The position numbers and the translations under genes are program-made. This document shows, piece after piece, positions 23,987-32,571 of a DNA stretch of 64,000 nucleotides. The stretch covers positions 744,001 to 808,000 of the forward strand of contig JADJWS010000001.1 of assembly GCA_016716235.1 (NCBI GenBank), in the 5' to 3' direction. The stretch is from Candidatus Defluviilinea gracilis. GTDB lineage: Bacteria; Chloroflexota; Anaerolineae; Anaerolineales; Villigracilaceae. The notes below the pieces were generated by a model. The model saw only the letters and a program-made list of their open reading frames with translations, was not told the origin of the DNA and did not search any database. The number at the start of each line of letters is the position of its first letter. Position 1 is the first letter of the stretch.

Positions 23987-24649
23987 ATGTCGTTACAAAA
24001 AATCATTCTTTATTCGTCGATCGCGTTATCGCTGATTCTATTGTGGGTCTATCGCCTGCCCATCATCGACTCTCTGCGCTGGTTCAGCAACCTGAACGCG
24101 GTGATCGAATCGATTCGCGGATACGGCTATTGGGGACCCGCCGTGCTATTCCTTCTTTTCATCCTCCAGGCGTTCATCGCCTTCATCCCCGGTCAGGCAT
24201 TGATGATCGCCAGCGGCTACATCTACGGCTTCATCGGCGGCATCCTCATCACATGGACCAGCCTCGTGCTGGGCGGACAGATCGCGTTCTGGCTCTCTCG
24301 CAAATTTGGACGCCCCTTCGCCGAAAAATGGATCGCCCCAGCCACCCTCGACCGCTGGGATAAAAGCGCGGCGGGCCAGGGCGTGGCGTTCTACGTCATC
24401 ACCCTCGTCATGCCGTTGATACCGAACGACGCAATGTGTTACGTGGCGGGTCTCGGCAACATGGAGCCGCGGCGCTTCCTACTGGCAAACATGCTGGGGC
24501 GCGGAATCGCCAGCATTCTCACGGTCACTGTCGGCGCGTACGTCAACCAGATTCCCGCGCTGATCTGGATCTTCCTCGCCGGGTTTATCCTTTTGGGAGT
24601 GGCGGGCTGGTTCGTGGCGCGACGCTACCAAAGGGCGAACCAGCCGTAA
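23987..24649 (+). CDS. TVP38/TMEM64 (DedA-like) membrane protein
   Basis: A 220 aa polytopic protein of the SNARE-associated (VTT) superfamily, thought to act in lipid handling or scrambling at the membrane. It has an N-terminal helix, FLLFILQAFIAFIPGQALMIASGY with the family's proline, YGFIGGILITWTSLVLGGQIAFWLSRKFGR, and ITLVMPLIPNDAMCYVAGLG near residue 140, the conserved P-x-x-P/N segment. It begins 8 nt after the hydrolase stop and precedes the glycosyltransferase by 34 nt. Confidence 0.88.
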   Translation: MSLQKIILYSSIALSLILLWVYRLPIIDSLRWFSNLNAVIESIRGYGYWGPAVLFLLFILQAFIAFIPGQALMIASGYIYGFIGGILITWTSLVLGGQIAFWLSRKFGRPFAEKWIAPATLDRWDKSAAGQGVAFYVITLVMPLIPNDAMCYVAGLGNMEPRRFLLANMLGRGIASILTVTVGAYVNQIPALIWIFLAGFILLGVAGWFVARRYQRANQP

Positions 24650-24683
24650 GTGAAGGATTGAACCGCGCCGGCGCGGAATCGCT

Positions 24684-25922
24684 ATGAGAATCGCGTACAT
24701 CACCCAATCCTACCCCCCCATGATCAGCGGCGCTTCGATCGTCGTCGAACAGCTTGCCAAAGGCATGGCGGAGCGCGAGCATCAAGTGCTGGTCATCGCG
24801 GCAAGCGATAAAAATCATCCCTATATATCCACCCAAAAAAATCTGACCGTCCAACGGCTAAGATCAATGCACCACCCCTTGCGAGTGGGTCAACGCTTCC
24901 TCGTGTATCCGCGCGCCTCCATTTTAAAAGCGCTCGAAAAATTTCGGCCGGATATTATCCACTCTCACGAGCCAATTCTTTGCTGGGTTGGTTTCGAATA
25001 CGCCCAACGGGCGCACATCCCAACCACCTTCACCGTCCACATGCTGCCGTGGTACGTGACCGCCGTGCTCACCGATCGCGGCGGGCTGGATAAAGCCGTG
25101 GAAAAAGCGGGCTGGAAATACCTGGATATCCTCGCGCGCAAATCCACTTCGATCATTACCACCACCAAAACCGTTTCGGATATCGTGACCGGCGCCATGA
25201 GCATCGACTCGGAAACCATCCCGTGCGGAATTGACACGCGCCTGTTTCGCCCGCCTCTTTCCGACGGGGAAACTGCCGCCGCCAAGCGGAGACTGAATCT
25301 CCCCTTCGGCGTTCCCCTCATCCTGCACGTGGGGCGGCTTGACCCGGAAAAAATGGTCGAGCGCGTCATTCATGCCGCGGCGGAAGTGATGGACGTCTCG
25401 CCCGCGCATTTGGTGATCGTAGGAGATGGAAAAGAAAAGGAAAAACTTGTCAGCCTTGCCAACTCGCTAGGGATACAGAACCGCGTCCACTTTACCGGTT
25501 ACATTTCAATGGATGACGGCCTGCCCGCGGTCTATCGCATGGCGAACGTGTTCGTGATGGCGTCGGAAGTCGAATCGCAGGGGCTGGTGCTCCTCGAAGC
25601 CGCGGCAAGCGGACTGCCCCTCGCGGCATTCGAAGCCACCTCCATTCCCGAAGTGGTGCATCACAACCGCAACGGGTATCTCGTTAAACCCGGTGACGTC
25701 CATGCCATGGCAGATGCCATCTCGCAGATCGTCGACTCGCCCGCGCTGGCAAAACAAATGGGCGAGGAAAGCCGCCGTCTCGCCGAACACTACGACCACG
25801 AGCGCGCGCAACTTCTGCATGAACAGTATTACAGAAAATTGATCAAGCAACAGTCGCTGGAAAAACGCGAAAAACCTTCTTCATGGAAACGCGTTAAAGT
25901 GTGGATGGGTCTCGGGGAATGA
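24684..25922 (+). CDS. Glycosyltransferase family 4 (GT-B)
   Basis: A 412 aa retaining glycosyltransferase that would move a sugar from a nucleotide donor to lipid or polysaccharide. The N-terminal Rossmann domain begins MRIAYITQSYPPMISGASIV. The second domain has LILHVGRLDPEKMVERVI near residue 212 and LVIVGDGKEKEKL, then the donor-binding ESQGLVLLEAAASGLPLAAF with the E-x7-E motif near 295. A charged C-terminal tail suggests membrane association. Acceptor and donor are unknown, although the DedA-like neighbour hints at lipids. Confidence 0.88.
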   Translation: MRIAYITQSYPPMISGASIVVEQLAKGMAEREHQVLVIAASDKNHPYISTQKNLTVQRLRSMHHPLRVGQRFLVYPRASILKALEKFRPDIIHSHEPILCWVGFEYAQRAHIPTTFTVHMLPWYVTAVLTDRGGLDKAVEKAGWKYLDILARKSTSIITTTKTVSDIVTGAMSIDSETIPCGIDTRLFRPPLSDGETAAAKRRLNLPFGVPLILHVGRLDPEKMVERVIHAAAEVMDVSPAHLVIVGDGKEKEKLVSLANSLGIQNRVHFTGYISMDDGLPAVYRMANVFVMASEVESQGLVLLEAAASGLPLAAFEATSIPEVVHHNRNGYLVKPGDVHAMADAISQIVDSPALAKQMGEESRRLAEHYDHERAQLLHEQYYRKLIKQQSLEKREKPSSWKRVKVWMGLGE

Positions 25923-26039
25923 TTGCATATATAGCAGTTCAAGCGCGTTGGCGTAAAACTCTGCCTGTGCTTGCAAATCTTTTATCCGAAGTTCAAGCCA
26001 TGAAATATTCATGCTCACACATACTTCGACTATGAGACT

Positions 26040-26083
26040 ACTCGACTACTCGACTAACAGACTAACAGACTAACAGACTACTC
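26040..26083. repeat. GACTAACA/GACTACTC octamer repeat
   Basis: Degenerate 8 bp units, GACTACTC twice and GACTAACA three times, directly behind the LOG gene 3' end. Confidence 0.7.
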
Positions 26084-26659
26084 CTCCCTCATCCACCTCT
26101 TCACCGCGTCATGTGGATGTTCATACTTCGCCATCGCCTCCAACAATTTTACGGGGTCAGGGTCGCATGAGATCGAATTGCGATGTTCATTGAAGATGAA
26201 GCCTTCCTCCACCGCATGATCCATGGCGGCGAGCAGGGGCGCATAATAATTCCTCACGTTCAATAATCCCACAGGTTTTTGGTGCGCGCCGGTCTGCGCC
26301 CAGGTGATGGTCTCGAACAATTCATCGAACGTGCCGAATCCGCCGGGCAGGGCGATGTATCCCTCCGCGAGTTCGTGCATCCTTGCTTTGCGGGCGTGCA
26401 TATCGGGTGGAACATCCATGCGGGTTAACCCGTCATGTGCAAGAGCCGGGTTGTTCATCGATGGGATGATGACGCCCACCGCTTCCCCGCCGGCAGAGAG
26501 CGCGCCGTCGGCTACCGCGCCCATCAAGCCGGTTTTGCCGCCACCGTAGACCAACCGAATCCCTCTGCCCGCGAGGAGAATGCCGAGGGAACGCGCGGCA
26601 GTAAAATAGTCGGAATGAACCGCATCCGAAGATCCGCAAAAAACGCAAATTGATTGCAT
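26078..26659 (-). CDS. LOG family protein (nucleoside 5'-monophosphate phosphoribohydrolase)
   Basis: A 193 aa cytoplasmic protein of the TIGR00730/LOG family, which cleaves N6-modified AMP or other nucleotides to base and ribose 5-phosphate. ICVFCGSSD opens the Rossmann-like fold, RLVYGGGKTGLMGAVADGAL follows, and the signature PGGFGTFDELFETITW with the catalytic Glu is near residue 107. The ATG at 26659 has an AAAGG site 9 nt upstream; the ATG at 26668 would lie against it. A perfect palindrome at 26679-26711 sits in the promoter region. Confidence 0.9.
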   Translation of the reverse strand: MQSICVFCGSSDAVHSDYFTAARSLGILLAGRGIRLVYGGGKTGLMGAVADGALSAGGEAVGVIIPSMNNPALAHDGLTRMDVPPDMHARKARMHELAEGYIALPGGFGTFDELFETITWAQTGAHQKPVGLLNVRNYYAPLLAAMDHAVEEGFIFNEHRNSISCDPDPVKLLEAMAKYEHPHDAVKRWMREE

Positions 26660-26678
26660 ATCATCCATCCTTTATCCA

Positions 26679-26711
26679 ACCTTGCGAAGGTTGAGAACCT
26701 TCGCAAGGTTG
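26679..26711. repeat. AACCTTGCGAAGGTT palindrome in the LOG-clpC divergent region
   Basis: Perfect 15 bp arms AACCTTGCGAAGGTT and AACCTTCGCAAGGTT around GAG. It lies upstream of the LOG gene (minus) and of clpC (plus), so it could be a regulatory dyad or a REP-type repeat. Confidence 0.7.
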
Positions 26712-26831
26712 ACAACAAGAATTTTCAACCTTACATCATTGTATCAGCGTTGTAAATAAACTCTAATCTTTTTCCTACAACGACTCGTTGGGCTTTTTGG
26801 TAGAATACATCCACGTTCAGGAGAAAAAATC

Positions 26832-29315
26832 ATGGCTGGAATGGAGCGATTTACACAGCGAGCAAGACGGGTTTTGAGCCTGGCACACCAAGAGGCTGAG
26901 CAATCCCGCAACAATAATATCGGCACAGAGCACTTATTGTTAGGTTTAATGGATGAAGAGGGCGGAGTAGCAGGGCGCGTCCTGCGCGAACTTGGAATGA
27001 CATCGGACCGCGTGCGCGAGGTGATCCGCCGCGTTTCCTCCGGCTCGGTTGGGTTCGACCCCAGCCGCGTGGAACTCGCGGGCGACACACAGCAAGTGCT
27101 CGAACTTGCCGTAGATGAAGCGCGCCGACTCGGTCATCATTACATCGGCACGGAACACATTTTGCTTGGACTAGTCCGCGTGGACGGCGCGGCGTTGGAA
27201 GTGTTGCGCCGGCTCGGCGTGACGCCGGATCAGATCCGCCGGCAGACTCGCCGCGTGTTAAACGAGTCCGCTTCTTCCTCCCCGACGCCTGCCGGTGTGG
27301 GACCCGCGCGCGGCGCCCAGCCCAATCAGAAAACCCCGCTCATTGACCAATTGGCTTCCGACCTCACCACGAAAGCGGAAGAGAAAAAACTCGATCCTGT
27401 CATCGGTCGCCAAATGGAGATCGAGCGCGTGATTCAAATTTTGGCGCGGCGCACGAAGAACAACCCCGCGTTGATCGGCGAACCCGGCGTCGGCAAGACT
27501 GCCATTGTTGAAGGACTTGCTCAAAGAATTGTTGACGGCGACGTTCCCGCTCCATTAATGAACAAACGATTACTGCAACTCGATGTCGGCTCGCTGGTGG
27601 CTGGCACGATGTATCGCGGTCAATTCGAGGAACGACTCAAGCGCGTCATTGATGAACTCAAACAATCAGGCGCGATCCTTTTTATTGACGAAGTGCACAT
27701 GCTCGTCGGCGCGGGCGCCGCTGGTTCCTCTGTAGACGCGGCGAACATCCTCAAGCCTGCGTTATCGCGCGGCGAATTGCAAGTCATCGGCGCGACGACG
27801 ATGGACGAATATCGCAAGCACATCGAATCGGATGCCGCGCTCGAACGCCGCTTCCAACCCATCCAAGTGGACGAACCCTCCGAGGAAGAGACGATCCAAA
27901 TCCTGAAAGGGATTCGCTCCGCCTACGAGGAACATCATCACCTGGTGATATCCGATGAAGCGCTCGAAGCCGCCGCGCATTTATCCACGCGCTACGTGAC
28001 CGAACGCTTCCTCCCCGATAAAGCGATAGATTTGATCGACGAATCTTCCTCGCGCGTGCGCATGTACAAGAGTCCCGCCGCGAAACATGCTAAAGACCTA
28101 TTTGGTCAGTTGAGGCAGGCAAGACAAAACCGCTCCCTCGCGCAAGAAGAAGGCAACAACGAAGACATCATCGAATGGCAGGAGCGCGAGACCGAATTGA
28201 GCGAGCAGATCGAACGCCTGCGCACCGGCTGGGATCGCGCGAGCAGTCCCGTCGTTTCGGCGGAAGATATTGCTGAAGTCGTCTCGATGTGGACGGGCGT
28301 TCCGCTCATGCAACTTGCCGAAGCAGAATCGCAACGTCTGCTCAAGATGGAAGATGAACTCCGCAAGGGAATCATCGGGCAGGAAGATGCCATCGTGGCG
28401 ATCTCGCGCGCCGTCCGCCGCGCGCGCGCCGGGCTGAAAGACCCGAAACGCCCAATCGGTTCGTTCATGTTCCTTGGACCCACAGGCGTCGGCAAAACCG
28501 AATTAACCAAAACACTCGCCAAGTTCATGTTCGGCAGTGAAGAAGCCGCGATCCAACTCGACATGTCCGAGTTCATGGAGAGGCACACCGCTTCCCGTCT
28601 CGTCGGCGCGCCTCCGGGATATATCGGCTACGAAGAAGCCGGTCAACTCACCGAAGCCCTGCGCCGCAGACCGTATTCCATCGTCGTCTTCGATGAAGTC
28701 GAGAAGGCGCATCCCGAAGTGCACAACATGTTGTTGCAGATCATGGAAGAGGGTCACCTCTCCGATGCGAAGGGCCGCAAAGTGGACTTCCGCAACGCGA
28801 TCATCGTGATGACCTCCAACATCGGCGCGGATGTGATCAAGAAACAATCGTCGCTCGGCTTCGCGCTCAAACGCGATGAAGTGACCGAAGAGCGCCTCTC
28901 GTATGAAGACATGCGCAAGAAGTTGAACGAATCGCTCAAACGCGCGTTCCGCCCCGAGTTCATCAACCGCTTGGATGCGACCGTGATCTTCCGCGCGCTC
29001 AACAAGGAAGACATCCAGCAGATCGTTACGCTTGAATTGGATAAAGTCGCCGAACGCCTCAAAGAACATGACCTCATCCTGACCGCCACAGCCGAAGCCC
29101 TCGCCTCCCTCGCGGACCTTGGGTATGATACCGAATTCGGCGCCCGCCCCCTCCGCCGGGTGATCCAGCAGAAGGTGGAAGATCCGCTCTCGGATAAGTT
29201 GTTGAGCGGAGAATTCCAACACGGCGATTCGATCCTAGTGACGATGAATGCCGACGGAGAGATCATCCTTGAGCAACAGGACCTTCCCGAAGTTGTGGAA
29301 GAGCCGGTGGTGTAA
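26832..29315 (+). CDS. clpC: ClpC-type ATP-dependent protease/unfoldase subunit
   Basis: The 827 aa Hsp100 unfoldase delivers substrates to ClpP. Order: double Clp_N repeat (RFTQRARRVLSLAHQEAEQ), first AAA domain with GEPGVGKTAIVEG near residue 220 and ILFIDEVHMLVGAGAA, the ClpB/ClpC middle region of modest length (SEQIERLRTGWDRASSPV), and second AAA domain with GPTGVGKTELTK near 555. C-terminal D2 small domain ends AGD-like at GARPLRRVIQQKVEDPLSDKLL. No adjacent ctsR or mcsB. A ribosome site AGGAG lies about 10 nt upstream. Two hairpins follow. Confidence 0.96.
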   Translation: MAGMERFTQRARRVLSLAHQEAEQSRNNNIGTEHLLLGLMDEEGGVAGRVLRELGMTSDRVREVIRRVSSGSVGFDPSRVELAGDTQQVLELAVDEARRLGHHYIGTEHILLGLVRVDGAALEVLRRLGVTPDQIRRQTRRVLNESASSSPTPAGVGPARGAQPNQKTPLIDQLASDLTTKAEEKKLDPVIGRQMEIERVIQILARRTKNNPALIGEPGVGKTAIVEGLAQRIVDGDVPAPLMNKRLLQLDVGSLVAGTMYRGQFEERLKRVIDELKQSGAILFIDEVHMLVGAGAAGSSVDAANILKPALSRGELQVIGATTMDEYRKHIESDAALERRFQPIQVDEPSEEETIQILKGIRSAYEEHHHLVISDEALEAAAHLSTRYVTERFLPDKAIDLIDESSSRVRMYKSPAAKHAKDLFGQLRQARQNRSLAQEEGNNEDIIEWQERETELSEQIERLRTGWDRASSPVVSAEDIAEVVSMWTGVPLMQLAEAESQRLLKMEDELRKGIIGQEDAIVAISRAVRRARAGLKDPKRPIGSFMFLGPTGVGKTELTKTLAKFMFGSEEAAIQLDMSEFMERHTASRLVGAPPGYIGYEEAGQLTEALRRRPYSIVVFDEVEKAHPEVHNMLLQIMEEGHLSDAKGRKVDFRNAIIVMTSNIGADVIKKQSSLGFALKRDEVTEERLSYEDMRKKLNESLKRAFRPEFINRLDATVIFRALNKEDIQQIVTLELDKVAERLKEHDLILTATAEALASLADLGYDTEFGARPLRRVIQQKVEDPLSDKLLSGEFQHGDSILVTMNADGEIILEQQDLPEVVEEPVV

Positions 29316-29319
29316 ATTC

Positions 29320-29382
29320 GTTATCCCGCAGTTGAACTGCGGGATAACGTTTATGGAGAGCGGAGACCGTGGTCTCCGCTCT
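29320..29382 (+). terminator. Tandem hairpins behind clpC
   Basis: GTTATCCCGCAGTT and AACTGCGGGATAAC form a 14 bp stem (29320-29348). A second stem GAGCGGAGACC / GGTCTCCGCTC (29358-29381) ends in TGTTGTTTT and looks like an intrinsic terminator. The same two-hairpin arrangement follows the next gene. Confidence 0.75.
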
Positions 29383-29437
29383 GTTGTTTTCCACGCCTTC
29401 GCAAAGCGGTGAGTCACACCAAGCGCCTCACCGGTGA

Positions 29438-29468
29438 TTGACATGAAAATAGTATTTTTATACTATTC
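29438..29468 (+). promoter_or_regulatory. Strong promoter with a dyad over the spacer and -10
   Basis: Consensus TTGACA (29438-29443), 17 nt spacer and TACTAT (29461-29466). The spacer and -10 carry an inverted repeat AATAGTAT-TTTT-ATACTATT, which could be an operator. Confidence 0.75.
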
Positions 29469-29599
29469 GGCAATTCAGCTATTAATGTTAAGATAGCCTT
29501 GTTATTTTGGGGACAAACAATTTGATTTTCAGTTGCTCAAGTGCGCATAGGACACGTCGTCAAATTGTGGATCAATTTATCATCCATAGGAGTTTTGTC

Positions 29600-32263
29600 A
29601 TGAATCGAAATAAGTTGTTTGCGATCATTCTTGTCGGGTGCTTGGTTTTGGGGAATCTTGGTTTTACCACCCTGCCATCCGCGCTCACCCTCAGCGCGCC
29701 CGTGCTTGATAATTTCAACCGCGCCAATGGAGGGCTGGGAGCCAATTGGTTTGGCGCAACCACAGGCTACTCTATTTCATCCAACACGGTGGATGTGGGA
29801 AACGGCGACGGCATTTTTTGGGGCGCTCAGTATGGGGCAGACCAGGCGGCATTCGTCACTTTTTCATCCATCGACCCCGCTGGCTCTGACCAGGCGCTCT
29901 TGTTAAAATCTCAAAGCAAGACCAGCTGGTCGAGTGGGGTCCTCGCGGTGTCCTACAAGGCGGCAAGTCGGGTCGTTCAGGTATGGACTTTTTCCGGCAC
30001 ACAGGGGTGGGTCCAACGCGGAACAAACGTATCCGCCGCGTTTGCAAACGGGGATCGACTCGGCGCGCATGTGACCGCGACCGGGTTGGTGGAGATCTAT
30101 AAAAATAATTCGCTCCTTGGAAGCGTCGATGCCAGCGGTTGGACCTACGCAACCAACGGCGGCTATATTGGATTAATTTTCATCGGCTCGCCCAATGCTT
30201 TTGTCGATGATTTTGGCGGCGGAACGGTGACTGGAGACAGCGCCACGAGCACCTCTGCGCCCGCCTCGTTAACGCCAACGCGCGCCTTTACCCCGGTCTA
30301 CACACCAACGGCAACTTTCACGCAAGTAGCGGCGGCATCTCAAACTTTCACCGCCGCGCCGGGCGGGTTCCCACAATCGCCAGCCCTGGATACGTTCAAC
30401 CGCGCCAATGGGAACCTGGGAACCAATTGGTTTTCCACAACAAGCGGCTATTCCATCGCGTCTAACCGCATGGATGTGGGATCGGGCGGCGCGATCTTCT
30501 GGGGCGCGAATCAATTCGGCGCGGACCAGGAAGCGTTTGCCGTATTTTCAAGCATCGGGCCTTCCGGGTCTGATAACGCCCTTCTTCTCAAATCGCAAAG
30601 CAGGACAACCTACGCAAGCGGAGTGATCGCAGTTACCTACAGACCGCAATTCCAAGCCGCGCAGATCCTCACATACTCCAGCGCGCAAGGATGGGTGCAA
30701 CGCGGCTCCAACATCCCCGTCACCCTGGCGAACGGCGACCAATGGGGAGCGCGCGCAAGGTCGAACGGAAGCGTGGAAGTGTATAAGAACGGCGTCCTGA
30801 TTGGAACATCCGATGCCAGCGGCTGGACGTATGCCGCCAACGGCGGATATGTGGGAATGTGGTTCATCGGCGCGAGTGACGCGCTTGCCGATGATTTCGG
30901 CGGTGGGAACATTTCCGGGAGCAGTGTGACAAATACCCCGGTAGGCATTGCAACGTTAACCCGCGTGCCGACCCAAACCTCCACATCGATCAGCATCCCC
31001 ACTCTTACGCCAACGATTTTCACGACCGCAACCCGCACCTCGACGCCGGTCACCGGCGCTTCCTCGACTCCCACATCTGCTCCCTCTACGGCGGCGGTTT
31101 TCTCCATTGGCACAGGCGGGACCGATTCAACCCAGCATCAGCTCGTGCGCGCCGCAAACGACCGCGTGTATGCCGTCGTCAATCAGCAATCGTCGAGTGT
31201 GATCCGCGTCTACCGGACGGTGAACCCGGGATTACCCGCCTCCGCCGCAGACTTCACCGGTCCCATTCAGGTGACGGAAGCCAGCAACCCCATTTCGGTC
31301 GATGCGGTATATGACGGCGGAACGATCATCCACGTGCTGGTCAACCTGCAAAACAGCCAGATCAAGGACTATCCCTTCGACACCTCCACGAACACGTTCC
31401 GATCCCCCATCACGTTGGCGACCGATGGAGGCACGTTCCCTTCGTCTCCATACGTGGGCACTACGGGCGTATCCGGCATGGTGGATACCAGTGGAAATTT
31501 GCAGGTTGTGTATTGGAGCGCTACGAACCACATTCAACATCGCGCCTATACATATAATTCCACGCTGAATACGCTGACACCCTCCGGCGCTTTTACACAA
31601 GTGGATGCGGCAGGAAGTTCGAATCATCCCACGATTGCGGTTTCTCCGGTAGACAATTCGATCACCATTGCTTGGGTGTCTGAAGCAACCAACCCAGCCC
31701 GAATCTTAACGCGCACCAGGGCAAGCAACGGGGTTTGGGGTAATGTTGAAACTGCCAGCACATCCCCGGTCTGGCACAGCACCTCGGCTGGGTTGAATAT
31801 CGATCAATCGCCAAGTTTGATCATCGACCCATCAGGGACAAAACACCTTGTGTATATTCAAGAGTTCGATGGAAGCATAGGCGATTACGGACGGATCCAT
31901 TACGTGATCAACAACGGCTCCGGCTGGGTGGACCAGGCTATTAACGCTCTGACTCACGACCCGGCGCTGGCGATTAACAGCCGCGGCGAAATCTACATCA
32001 TCGGGCATGGGCATCCGTTCAACTCAATCGGAGGCGCCACATCCTGTCTTTCGATGGATGACATGTGCGTGATCAAGAAGAATTCCAACGGAACATGGGC
32101 AAGCCCCACCCTGGTGATTGCGAATTCCGGCTCGGCGGCATTCGATTCCAGCCCATCGGTGAAATGGTCTGTGAAAGGCTTCAACCGACCGGAAACGATC
32201 GAATTCCTCTTTTTCAGCACGCCGTACGAAGCGCCAGTTCTGTACTACGCCAGATTGCCGTGA
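29600..32263 (+). CDS. Large secreted protein: two LamG-like repeats plus a propeller-like domain
   Basis: An 887 aa exported protein, with start chosen at the ATG at 29600 (AGGAG 7 nt upstream) because a signal peptide follows (KLFAIILVGCLVLGNLGF). Two near-identical domains of about 185 residues each open with DNFNRANGGLGANWF and DTFNRANGNLGTNWF and close with DDFGGG; these resemble concanavalin/LamG-type sandwiches. A Thr/Ser/Pro linker comes next (to about residue 500). A C-terminal region with repeated strands (NHPTIAVSPVDNSITIAW, QSPSLIIDPSGTKHLVYI) resembles a sialidase/BNR beta-propeller. It may bind or read extracellular glycans. No lipobox or LPxTG is seen. Confidence 0.8.
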   Translation: MNRNKLFAIILVGCLVLGNLGFTTLPSALTLSAPVLDNFNRANGGLGANWFGATTGYSISSNTVDVGNGDGIFWGAQYGADQAAFVTFSSIDPAGSDQALLLKSQSKTSWSSGVLAVSYKAASRVVQVWTFSGTQGWVQRGTNVSAAFANGDRLGAHVTATGLVEIYKNNSLLGSVDASGWTYATNGGYIGLIFIGSPNAFVDDFGGGTVTGDSATSTSAPASLTPTRAFTPVYTPTATFTQVAAASQTFTAAPGGFPQSPALDTFNRANGNLGTNWFSTTSGYSIASNRMDVGSGGAIFWGANQFGADQEAFAVFSSIGPSGSDNALLLKSQSRTTYASGVIAVTYRPQFQAAQILTYSSAQGWVQRGSNIPVTLANGDQWGARARSNGSVEVYKNGVLIGTSDASGWTYAANGGYVGMWFIGASDALADDFGGGNISGSSVTNTPVGIATLTRVPTQTSTSISIPTLTPTIFTTATRTSTPVTGASSTPTSAPSTAAVFSIGTGGTDSTQHQLVRAANDRVYAVVNQQSSSVIRVYRTVNPGLPASAADFTGPIQVTEASNPISVDAVYDGGTIIHVLVNLQNSQIKDYPFDTSTNTFRSPITLATDGGTFPSSPYVGTTGVSGMVDTSGNLQVVYWSATNHIQHRAYTYNSTLNTLTPSGAFTQVDAAGSSNHPTIAVSPVDNSITIAWVSEATNPARILTRTRASNGVWGNVETASTSPVWHSTSAGLNIDQSPSLIIDPSGTKHLVYIQEFDGSIGDYGRIHYVINNGSGWVDQAINALTHDPALAINSRGEIYIIGHGHPFNSIGGATSCLSMDDMCVIKKNSNGTWASPTLVIANSGSAAFDSSPSVKWSVKGFNRPETIEFLFFSTPYEAPVLYYARLP

Positions 32264-32330
32264 ACCTTGTAGATAGGTTATCCCACACGATCTTCAAACT
32301 ATGGGATAATTTCCAAAGGAACAGAGTACA

Positions 32331-32365
32331 AGAGAGCGGAGAAAATCTCCGCTCTCTTTCTTATT
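32331..32365 (+). terminator. Intrinsic terminator after the secreted repeat protein
   Basis: AGAGAGCGGAGA and TCTCCGCTCTCT form a perfect 12 bp stem with a 3 nt loop, followed by TTCTTATTCTT. The core GAGCGGAGA is shared with the hairpin behind clpC. Confidence 0.85.
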
Positions 32366-32370
32366 CTTAC

Positions 32371-32426
32371 AGGACTTACGCAGTTGGCGGGCAGTTGTAC
32401 TGCCGCCGCCGCAGCGCAACTACGGC
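32371..32426 (+). repeat. GGACTTACGCAGTTGG element, copy A
   Basis: A 56 bp stretch that matches the complement of 44085-44140 at 52 of 56 positions. It begins AGGACTTACGCAGTTGGCGG and contains AGTTGTACTGCCG. Compared with copy B it lacks the opposite terminal repeat. Confidence 0.8.
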
Positions 32427-32571
32427 TTGGGCATCACCACCACAGAGCGCCTACATTCGTCCAGCAGTCGATTTGCTTGGCAAATCGCGCTGGACGAACG
32501 AGACGAACAAGCATGATATTGAAATCGCAACTGAAATTGACCTCAAACCGTGTAGAATTGAACAAACAGGA

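Larger units (their letters stand above)
32264..32571. other. Gene-free spacer: terminator and palindromic element
   Basis: It holds a weak GTTATCCCACA...TGGGATAAT pair near 32277-32310 and the terminator hairpin at 32331-32357. A GGACTTACGCAGTTGG element (32371-32426) and the palindrome CGATTTGCTTGGCAAATCG at 32469-32487 follow. No gene is recognised. Confidence 0.65.
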
